Source of the DNA: Chrysochromulina tobinii
Taxonomy: Eukaryota; Haptophyta; Prymnesiales; Chrysochromulinaceae
Reading direction: 5' to 3'
Length of the DNA stretch: 28,632 nt
Assembly: GCA_001275005.1 (NCBI GenBank)
Contig: JWZX01001934.1
Coordinates: 1-28,632 of the forward strand
Every line of letters begins with the position of its first letter. The stretch's first letter is position 1. Positions 1-7,400 of the stretch are shown piece by piece. Both the position numbers and the translations under genes were made by a program. The notes beneath the pieces are model-generated. The model saw only the letters and a program-made list of their open reading frames with translations. It made no database searches and was not told the DNA's origin.

Positions 1-1511
1 ATCAGGTGCCTCACCTCGCCTTCGGCACGGAGCTCTGATGACCTCTGATTGCCTCTGATGACCTCTGATTGCCTCCCTCATCAGGTGCGCCAAGCGGCGT
101 CTTGGATCTCTCTCTCGACCGGCGGCTTGGGCGCGCTCTGCATCGTCACGCTCGTCGCGGCGATGCGCGAGCCGCCTCCGGCCGTGGATGCCTCGGGGGA
201 GCCCGGGACGGCGCCCGAGCGTCATGTGCTGCGCCTCATGAGCACCGTGTGGCAACGGCCGCTCGCGCGCCGGATGAGCCTCATTTGGTGCCTTGCCGAC
301 GGCAGGTGCGCGCGCGCCGAGTGGCGAGTGACTGCCTCTGATGACCTCTGATTGCCTCCCTCATTTGGTGCCTTGCCGACGGCAGCCGCGCAGTCTTTTC
401 AACGGTCGGGCCGTACGCGCTGCAGTACACGCTGGGCCTGCCCGCACCGCTCGTACCCCCGCTGATCCTCGTCTACATTCTCTGCAGTGCGGCCTCGCTG
501 CCCATCTGGCTCGGCCTATCTGATGACCTCTGATTGCCTCGGATGACCTCTGATTGCCTCACTCATCAGGTGCGGCCTCGCTGCCCATCTGGCTCGGCCT
601 ATCTGATGACCTCTGATTGCCTCGGATGACCTCTGATTGCCTCACTCATCAGGTGCGGCCTCGCTGCCCATCTGGCTCGGCCTCGCGCGCCGCCTGGGCA
701 AGGTGCCCGCGTGGCGTGTGGCGCTCGTGTGCAACTCGCTCTGCTTCGTGCCGCCACTAGTGACGCTCCATCCAAGGTTCATCCAACTGCCCGCATACAC
801 GGTGCATGCTGATTGCCTCTGATTACCTCCCTCATCAAGATCATCCAACTGCCCGCATACACGGTGCATGCTGATTGCCTCTGATGACCTCTGATGACCT
901 CTGATTGCCTCCCTCATCAGGTGGAAGCAGCAGGCGGCGATGATCGTCCACGATTGCTATCTGATGACCTATGGTTGCCTCCGATGACATATGATTGCCT
1001 CCTTCATCAGGTGCGCCTGCCGTTTGGCGCCCTCTTCGCGGGTTTCGTGGGTGCATGCGGCGGCGCGACCTCGGCGCTGGGCTACTCGCTCATGGGCGAC
1101 GTGGTCGACGCCGACGCGGCCACAAGCGGCGCGAGCCAAGCGGGCGTCTTCTTCGCCTTCTGGGCCTTCGTCTCCAAAATGGCCGGTGGGGTGGTTTCGA
1201 TTGGCACCGGCTTTGCGCTGCAGCTCGGCGGGTTCGTCCCAAATCAGGAGCAGTCGCTCGCGTCGCGCGTGACGATCGGGCTGCTGCTCATGGTGCCCGA
1301 GATTCTGGGCCTCGGGCTCGCCGCGGCGACCACGCTCAGCTTCGAGCTCGACGAGTCGGCCTCCGAGCGCGTGCGCGCCACTCTGGTGGGCCGGCGCGTA
1401 GAGAGTGCACGAAAGGCGGTGCTCGGTGAGTCGGGGGGCAAGGGGGGCGGGGCCAAGCACGGGAAGCTGCGCCATGGCACTGGCGGCGCCACGAATCCTG
1501 ACTTGCTTTGA
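1..1511 (+). CDS. MFS_2 / MelB-like (GPH family) transporter, 3' part, multi-exon
   Basis: Membrane sugar/cation symporter-type carrier; the start lies outside the window. Exons that keep one frame are 85-305, 386-486, 653-776, probably 921-960, and 1011-1511 (stop TGA 1509-1511). The spliced protein has several hydrophobic helices. One segment reads YALQYTLGLPAPLVPPLILV, followed by SLPIWLGLARRLGK, and the last exon carries MGDVVDADAATSGASQAGVF, matching the family's late D-V-V-D motif before a helix. Positions 6-35 would encode PHLAFGTEL, like the family's PxxALGAEL motif. They have no GT donor after them, so I take them as an intron-borne copy of an upstream exon. Exon 921-960 fits phase on both sides but is followed by CTGATG, not GT, so that junction is unsolved. 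Substrate cannot be inferred. Confidence 0.78.
306..385 (+). other. Intron flanked by 26-bp exon duplication
   Basis: An 80-bp GT..AG intron. The 26 bp at 280-305 (exon end, ...GACGGCAG) recur exactly at 360-385, so donor and acceptor both follow the same exonic sequence. Between them lie a GC-rich piece and the 10-bp repeat units (TGATGACCTC, TGATTGCCTC). Unlike most introns here, the acceptor is the duplicated exon sequence and the donor belongs to the inserted piece. Splicing restores ADG-SRAVFSTVGPYALQ in frame. Confidence 0.8.
487..652 (+). other. Intron made of two tandem 83-bp exon-plus-repeat units
   Basis: Units 487-569 and 570-652 are identical by eye. Each starts with about 31 bp of the downstream exon (GTGCGGCCTCGCTGCCC...), continues with decamer repeats and ends in CTCATCAG. 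The exon resumes at 653 with a third copy of the same 31 bp. Each unit is itself a possible GT..AG intron. Phase is kept (tgc a / gt gcg) whether one or both units are removed together. Confidence 0.8.
777..1010 (+). other. Repeat-rich intron region with a probable 40-bp exon inside
   Basis: Donor AAG/GTTCATCC at 777. A 62-bp unit beginning at 779 is repeated from 841, then decamers end in CTCATCAG at 920. Positions 921-960 can encode a 13-residue exon that fits phase on both sides. A second repeat block runs 961-1010 and ends TTCATCAG. The block at 961 lacks a GT start, so either a non-canonical donor is used or this copy is damaged. Confidence 0.5.
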
Positions 1512-1559
1512 GGGGTCAGTCTTCGAGTTTTAACAGCCTATTCACACCCTCAAAACGAA

Positions 1560-2381
1560 ATGTCCCTGTACCCCCTCTCTGCGCTCGCCGCCATCCTTTC
1601 CGCTGCGTCGCTGGACCTGCTCAAGCCTCGCACCTCGCTAGCCGCGTGGGCGGCTCGCGGCTTGACAAACGGCGAGTCACCGCAAGTGGGCGATCAGGAC
1701 CAGTACATCCACGTGTCCTCGCGGTGGGTGCAGGAGAAATGGGAAGCGCAGGGTCGACCAATGCCTGGTCCGACTATTGTGTTCAATACCTCTTTTGGCG
1801 TGATTGGATTGGGCGGACTCCATGGCGTGCCGGCGAGCGTCGTATTTCCTATCGCGGATGGCGGCCGATCAGCACCCCTGACGACGACCGCCGACGCATT
1901 TACTGCCGTGTTACCACTGCTCTTGGGCGGGCCTGCGATGCTGGCAAACTCCTACTACTCGAGCTTTCAGCATTCCGAGCTAGAGGCCTGTAGAAAGTCC
2001 TTCAATGTTACCACCGTCACAGGCGACGGCTGGATGAGCCCGCTATTACCTATCAAGCCCTTTGACGATGCTGTTCGTGGTTCATACACGCCGATTGCCA
2101 CCCTCCGCAGCAGCGATCACCGCACGTTCGACGTGGACGCCGCCCTGTGCACATCTACGGCAGATGTGATCAAGGTGGACTTGGCGGCGCAGGCGAGTGA
2201 GGGTCCGAATGTTGAGGACAGCAGCTCGTGTTGCGGCTACTACAACCCTGCGCAAGGCAATGTGCTCACTCCCGTGGTGTCGCCTTACCCATGCCGCTCG
2301 CTCCTCTTTGACGGCGAGCTTTACGGCTTCAATTACCCGCGTCTCGACTTTGTGTTTGAGTGCGACTCGACGCTTCCCTAG
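1560..2381 (+). CDS. Unrecognised protein, 273 aa, possibly secreted
   Basis: Complete open frame with ATG at 1560, only 48 bp after the transporter stop, and no introns. The N-terminus (MSLYPLSALAAILSAASLDL) is hydrophobic and could be a signal peptide or anchor. The rest is mixed globular-looking sequence with a Cys pair near the middle (SSSCCGYYN) and a C-terminal FVFECDSTLP. Composition is less GC-rich than the neighbouring genes and it lacks their low-complexity tracts. I do not recognise the family. The short spacing from the upstream gene suggests compact gene packing and not an operon. Confidence 0.6.
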   Translation: MSLYPLSALAAILSAASLDLLKPRTSLAAWAARGLTNGESPQVGDQDQYIHVSSRWVQEKWEAQGRPMPGPTIVFNTSFGVIGLGGLHGVPASVVFPIADGGRSAPLTTTADAFTAVLPLLLGGPAMLANSYYSSFQHSELEACRKSFNVTTVTGDGWMSPLLPIKPFDDAVRGSYTPIATLRSSDHRTFDVDAALCTSTADVIKVDLAAQASEGPNVEDSSSCCGYYNPAQGNVLTPVVSPYPCRSLLFDGELYGFNYPRLDFVFECDSTLP

Positions 2382-2758
2382 CGCGGCAAACAAAGCCGCG
2401 CAGGCTCAGATGCTCGGGCGCGAGGGCAAGGACGCTCGGCGGCTGACGCCCAGCGGCCTGCGCCGGTAAAGTAGCTCCATGAATAGCTCGTCCGGTTACC
2501 GGTTTAACGGCCCTGCTCGGTTCGATCACTCCTCTCTTGACAGTACTCTGAGGGACCGTTACACTCCGGCGCCAATGGGCCGTTACACTCGTCAAGTACT
2601 GTGAGGACCGTTACACTCACACAGTACTTGACGAGTACAAACAGAGCGCTCCGCACACGCGCGCGCCGCGCTACTGAGTACTGACTATAGTACTTTACTT
2701 ATATACGGCTCTCGGTTGTAGTGGACCCTTGTCGCTGCTTGTCGCGCGGCCTCGCTGA
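2382..2758. other. Intergenic, AGTACT-rich
   Basis: No gene seen. The stretch holds three copies of CCGTTACACTC or close variants (about 2558, 2580 and 2608), several AGTACT or CAAGTACT motifs, and the inverted repeat listed separately. It is more AT-rich than the genes. It could hold the terminator of the upstream gene, or regulatory sites. Confidence 0.4.
2588..2635. repeat. Perfect 16-bp inverted repeat
   Basis: CTCGTCAAGTACTGTG at 2588-2603 is the exact reverse complement of CACAGTACTTGACGAG at 2620-2635, with a 16-nt spacer containing CCGTTACACTC. As RNA it would form a strong stem-loop. It could be a 3'-end signal, a paired protein-binding site or a remnant of a foldback element. Confidence 0.75.
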
Positions 2759-3003
2759 GTCGTCATAGGCACATGCCGACCCATCTCTGCTGTCTACGCT
2801 GTCTTGGCTATCCCCCTCCCATGCGGAGCAGCCGCCTTAGGATGACGCAGCGCTGTCCACCTCCGACAGCGCCGCGCTGTATCGAGCGCTCTTCACAGCG
2901 CTGTCTAAGCCCTGATCGGAGCCGGGAGGTGTGAGCGAGATCGTCTCGAGCATTAACAGGAGGTGCTCATGTGCCTCCGCCGACTCGGAGGAAGCGCCCG
3001 TCC
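2759..3003 (-). pseudogene. Internally deleted copy of the 3' end of the large minus-strand gene
   Basis: 2759-2899 matches 4469-4594 and 2909-3001 matches 5682-5775 with scattered substitutions. About 1.1 kb between the two blocks is missing. In translation, segments such as ASSESAEAHEHLL and SARYSAALSEV of the parent C-terminus are fused directly. The upstream edge stops at a GACGGGCGC motif and joins an inverted intron-type repeat (3007-3025). No promoter or start is visible, so it is a dead fragment. Confidence 0.8.
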
Positions 3004-3006
3004 CTT

Positions 3007-3025
3007 TGATTGCCTCCCTCATCAG
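3007..3025 (+). repeat. Intron-type repeat tail in antisense orientation
   Basis: TGATTGCCTCCCTCATCAG, the conserved 3' end of the introns in this window, lies here on the plus strand between two minus-strand features. It is the only copy I saw that opposes its neighbours. It supplies the TGA that ends the leucine-rich repeat frame at 3022. Confidence 0.7.
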
Positions 3026-4188
3026 GTGCATGGGGTCTTCATGCCAGCGGCCTCTGTGTGATAGCTGCAGTGAGAGCGACAGAGACGGAGCCTCTGAGTG
3101 ATAGCTGCAGTGAGAGCGACAGAGACGGAGAGAGCGACGACACAGGAAATGGCGGACGGAGCAGCGGCAGCAGCGAGAGAAGCGAGAACGAGAGCGATAG
3201 AAGCAGCGAGAGAGAGTGCGATGGAGAGCAAGTCCACTGAGTCGTCAATACAAACGCACAACAAAAGAGATAGCGGTCGCCAGGCTCTGCGCCTCAAGAA
3301 GGAGCTCAGCAGCACCCTCAGCGCGAGGGAGGAGCACCCGCGGAAGGCGCTATCGCCGATGCTCGTGAGGGACGCGGGCAGCTCCCTCAGCGCGAGGGAA
3401 GAGCACCCGTCGAAGGCGCAATCGCCGATGCTCGTGAGGGACGCGGGCAGCTCCCTCAGCGCGAGGGAGGAGCACCCGTAGAAGGCGCAACTGCCGATGC
3501 AAGTGAGGGACGCGGGCAGCTCCCTCAGCGCGAGGGAGGAGCAACCATCGAAGGCGTGAGCGCCTATGCTCGTGAGGGACGCGGGCAGCTCCCTCAGCGC
3601 GAGGGAGGAGCACCCGTCGAAGGCGTAAACGTCGATGCTCGTGAGGGACGCGGGCAGCTCGCTCAACGCGAGGGAGGAGCACCCGTAGAAGGCGCCAAAG
3701 CCGATGCTCGTGAGGGACGCGGGCAGCTCCCTCAGCGCGAGGGAGGAGCACTCGCGGAAGGTGTAAGCGCCGATGCTCGTGAGGGACGCGGGCAGCTCTC
3801 CCAGCGCGAGGGAGGAGCACCCCTGGAAGGCCAAACGGTCGATGCTCGTGAGGGACGCGGGCAGCTCCCTCAGCGCGAGGGAGGAGCACCCGTAGAAGGC
3901 GCGAAAGCCGATGCTCGTGAGGGACGCGGGCAGCTCCCCCAGTGCGAGCGAGTGGAAGCCTTCAAACGCGCGATCGCCGATGCGCGTCAAGCTCGCCGGC
4001 AGCGCCACCGAGCGTAGGTCCCGCCGCCCACGAAAGTACTCTGCCTCGAGCGTCGTGACGCCCTCCGGGACGACGGCATGGTACACCCCAGCACCCTGCG
4101 TCGGCCGCTGCCGCTCCGCCCTGCGCACCTCGTAGGAGCTTAGCAGCTCCCCCAGCGCCGCCATTGCCGCGGGCACGGCCTCCAGCAT
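3022..4188 (-). CDS. BspA-type leucine-rich repeat (LRR_5) protein, 388 aa
   Basis: ATG at 4188. After about 60 N-terminal residues come ten tandem 23-residue repeats of the form LPASLTSIGxxAFxGCSSLA (69 bp each, about 3300-4000), the signature of BspA-like LRR_5 solenoids. These usually act in protein-protein contact or adhesion. Repeats differ mainly at 3-4 positions after SIG/SID, the solvent-exposed sites. After the last repeat the frame continues into a hydrophobic Ala/Leu/Ser tail, possibly a membrane segment, and stops inside the antisense intron-type repeat. The true C-terminus may therefore have been lost. A 40-bp duplication (about 3051-3130) lies in the tail. The plus-strand frames here are shadows. 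Confidence 0.82.
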   Translation of the reverse strand: MLEAVPAAMAALGELLSSYEVRRAERQRPTQGAGVYHAVVPEGVTTLEAEYFRGRRDLRSVALPASLTRIGDRAFEGFHSLALGELPASLTSIGFRAFYGCSSLALRELPASLTSIDRLAFQGCSSLALGELPASLTSIGAYTFRECSSLALRELPASLTSIGFGAFYGCSSLALSELPASLTSIDVYAFDGCSSLALRELPASLTSIGAHAFDGCSSLALRELPASLTCIGSCAFYGCSSLALRELPASLTSIGDCAFDGCSSLALRELPASLTSIGDSAFRGCSSLALRVLLSSFLRRRAWRPLSLLLCVCIDDSVDLLSIALSLAASIALVLASLAAAAAPSAISCVVALSVSVALTAAITQRLRLCRSHCSYHTEAAGMKTPCT

Positions 4189-4471
4189 GGGTTCCGCGGG
4201 GTCTGAGGCATCGTAGTTTCTGACGACCCGAACTAAAAATAGACCAAACCGGTAAACTTGGTGTGTTGCCCGTTCAAGACGTGATTGCGGTTCATCAAAT
4301 CACTCAAGCTGCCTGGTTGATGAGCGCGACATCCCGGTCCCTGCTAAAGCTAGTCCAGGCTCAGGACATCACGGTGGGTGGGCGGGAACTACACATCATC
4401 TCTCTCATGAGTCATGTAGAGGTCATGTCTCTCGAGCCGTCGCGCATCCCGTCGTGCGCGCATCGCTGTCG
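4189..4471. other. Intergenic between large gene 3' end and LRR gene start
   Basis: Lower-GC stretch, presumed 3' flank of the large minus-strand gene and promoter region of the LRR gene. It includes a short A-rich tract (AACTAAAAATAGACC) near 4231. No convincing gene is seen. Confidence 0.4.
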
Positions 4472-7400
4472 TCATAGACACCCCCGTCTTACGCTGTCTT
4501 GGCTATCCCATGCGGAGCAGCCGCCTTCGGATGACGCAGCGCTGCCCACCTCCGACAGCGCCGCGCTGTACCGAGCGCTCGTCACAGCGCTGCCCAGCTC
4601 GGACCGGGCGATGGCCGCCTCCTCCGCCTCCTCCGCCGCGAGGTGTCGACGCGCCACGATCCCGGCGAGCTCGATGGCATAGCTGATCGCCAGGCCCGAC
4701 GCGGCCGCCTCCGAGGGCTCTAGGCGCGGTGCTCGCCATGGCGCGTCATTCACACCGCTGCCGCTCACTCCCGCACCGCCGTTCACACCGCTGCCGCTCA
4801 CTCCCGCACCGCCGGGCGTTAGGGGAGGGCGCGTGTCCGTCATCTCGCCAAGTCGGGGAATGCCCCGCGGCCGTTGGATGGCGTGGCTCCCAAACGGGTG
4901 GCTGTGCGCGCCGCCGACACGCCCGAGAGAGACGGAGGACGAGACGGAGGAATACGTCGAGAGCACAGAGATCTCGCCGGAGGAGACCTCGCCGGAGGAG
5001 CGCGCGGTAGAGCCGCCGGAGCGCGCGCTGTGCCGAGCGCTCAACGGACCGGTATCGAGGTGGCGGCAGCCCCGCTGGCTGCTCGGCACGGCGCTCCGCT
5101 GCCGACTGCCGCCGCTGCCGCTGCCGCTGCCCATGTCACCGGCCCACGGGTCGTACGCTTCCAAATTAGGGTCGTACTCAGCCTCTTTCCAGGGGTCGGG
5201 CTCACTCGAGGCACGGCTGGAGGCACGCCTCCCCTCTGAAGACCTCGAGAGCGCATGGAGCGGTAGAAAGAGCTCCTTGGAGTGCGTCGTGCTGGGCACT
5301 CGCGTCGTGGTGGGCACTTGGAGCGGTAGAAAGAGCTCCTTGGAGTGCGTCGTGCTGGGCACTCGCGTCGTGGTGGGCACTTGGAGCGGTAGAAAGAGCT
5401 CCTTGGAGGAGCGCAGCGAGCGAGCTCCTCTGGCGGCGAACCCTTCGGATTGCGAGAGTAATTGAGAAAGGCTCCATTGCTCATCATCGCCGCCTTCGCA
5501 TGACCTGCCCTCGCCGTATCCGCCCTCGCTGCAGCCCTCGCCGCCGTCGTCCTCAGTGCCGCCGCTACCCTCTCCGTGCCGGTACCCGGCGCTGTATGAG
5601 GCGCTGTGTCGGCGCATAGCGGCCTCGCTCAACGCATCGTTCGCGTCTGAGAACCGGTCCTCCAAGAAACCTCCATCTGAGCCCTCATCGGAGCCGGGAG
5701 GTGTGAGCGAGATCGTCTCGAGCCATAACAGGAGGTGCTCGTGTGCCTCTGCCGATTCGGAGGAAGCGCCCGTCACGGCGCCGCTCGCGGGGGTCGTGCC
5801 GAACAAGGCCGCGGCCAGGGCGTTCGCGACCGCTTTGGAGGGCACGACGGGCGCCGAGTAGGCATGTGATGGCGCCGCCGCAGTGGTTGCCATCGCAGTG
5901 GTTGCCATTGCAGGGGCTTCAAATGCAAGGGTTCCGATTGCGCGTGTCGCTAATGCAGGTGCCTTCACAAGCGCTGTGCCAGGCGCCATCGCTGCCCCAG
6001 GCGCCAGCGCTGCCCACCCGAGCTCACCCTCCGCCTCCGCCTCCGCCACAGCCAGCGCCATCAGGCTCGTAATCGTACGTCGATCATTCTCACCTGATGA
6101 GGGAGGCAATCAGAGGTCATCAGAGGCAATTAGAGGTCATCAGGCTCGTAATCGTACGTCGATCATTCTTACTGGCTTCTAGTGCCGCCGCTGTCGGAGC
6201 CGTAGCCGACGCTGCCATCGCTGCTGCTGCTGCTGCTGCTGCTGCTGTCGGCGCCCGAGACGGCGCGTCGAGAGCCGTCGTGGGCGCCTGTGACGGCGCC
6301 GCCAGAGCAGTCGCCGGCGCCCGTGACGGCGCCGCCCTTTGAGCTGCGCTCGTCGGCGCCGCTGTCGGCGCCGATGGTGACGCAGTGGCCCCCGGCGAGC
6401 GCCGAGATGAGCGCCTCCCTCCAGCCTTACCGGTAGCCTTACCGTCCTCCGAAGGCTGTGCACGCGTCGCCGCGAGCGCACGAGCAGCTGCCTGCGTCGC
6501 CGATGGTGCTTGAGATGGTACCAGTGCATGTGCGACTGCAGGTGCCGCTGCTGGTGCCGCCGTGTGGACCTTCGCTGATGAGAGAGGCAATCCCACCTTG
6601 GGCCGCGCCGGCTCGTGATGACTCTCGTGATGACCCTCGTCATCGAGCTCCTCAGGCTCGTGATGACCCTCGTCATCGAGCTCCTCAGGCTCGTGATGAC
6701 CCTCGAGTGCCTCGTGCTGCGAACCTCCACGTGCATTGCCCCTTTGCAGCTGCTCCGACGCCTCCATCGCCGCGGCTCGCACGCTCACCTGATGAGGGAG
6801 GCAATTAGAGGTCATCAAAGGCAATCAGAGGTCATCAGAGGCAATTAGAGGTCATCAAAGGCAATTCGAGGTCATCAGCGCTCACCGTAAGTTCGTGATG
6901 AGGTGGGTCGCCATCGTCGCTCTCGCCATCGCTGGCGCTGCCGTCGGCAGCCGTGTGCGCCGACGATGATCTCCCTGATCTCCCTGATCTCCCTGATCTC
7001 CCTGATCTCCCTGATCTGCCGGCTGCTGGGGCGCCGTGTGGGGAGGTTGAGACGTCCTCCATGGCACGCCCACCTGATGAGGGAGGCAATCAGAGGTCAT
7101 AAGAGGCAATCAGAGGTCATAAGAGGCAATCAGAGGCAATCAGAGGTTGAGACGTCCTCCATGGCACGCCCACCATGACGCCCATCAGTGGCCGTACCGG
7201 AGCGCGCTCGTGCAGACCCAACGGCGCCCACCACGGCGCTCCGCAATAGGCGAGCGGTGCCCAAGACGGCGCTGCGTGACGGAGGGCGGCGCACGAGTTG
7301 CATCGCCTGCGCATACGGCGATGGCCAGGCTGGCGACGTGTGCGAGGTCGCGGCGGAGGGCCTGTACGGCGATGAACGCGTGCCAGGCGCGACCTTTGAC

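Noticed and set aside
49-1056. Recurrent peptides such as MTSDCLPHQV, MPPSSG and SDCL as a shared protein motif
   Set aside because: They are translations of the intron repeat in different frames, not protein homology.
3098-4017. Long plus-strand frames with DAREGRGQL / REEHP repeats
   Set aside because: Antisense shadows of the 69-bp leucine-rich repeat units, which match LRR_5 on the minus strand.
4833-5465. Plus-strand frames opposite the large gene (also 8266-8898, 9439-10017, 10054-10644)
   Set aside because: The minus strand has C2 and coiled-coil content and in-frame splices. The plus frames are low-complexity reflections.
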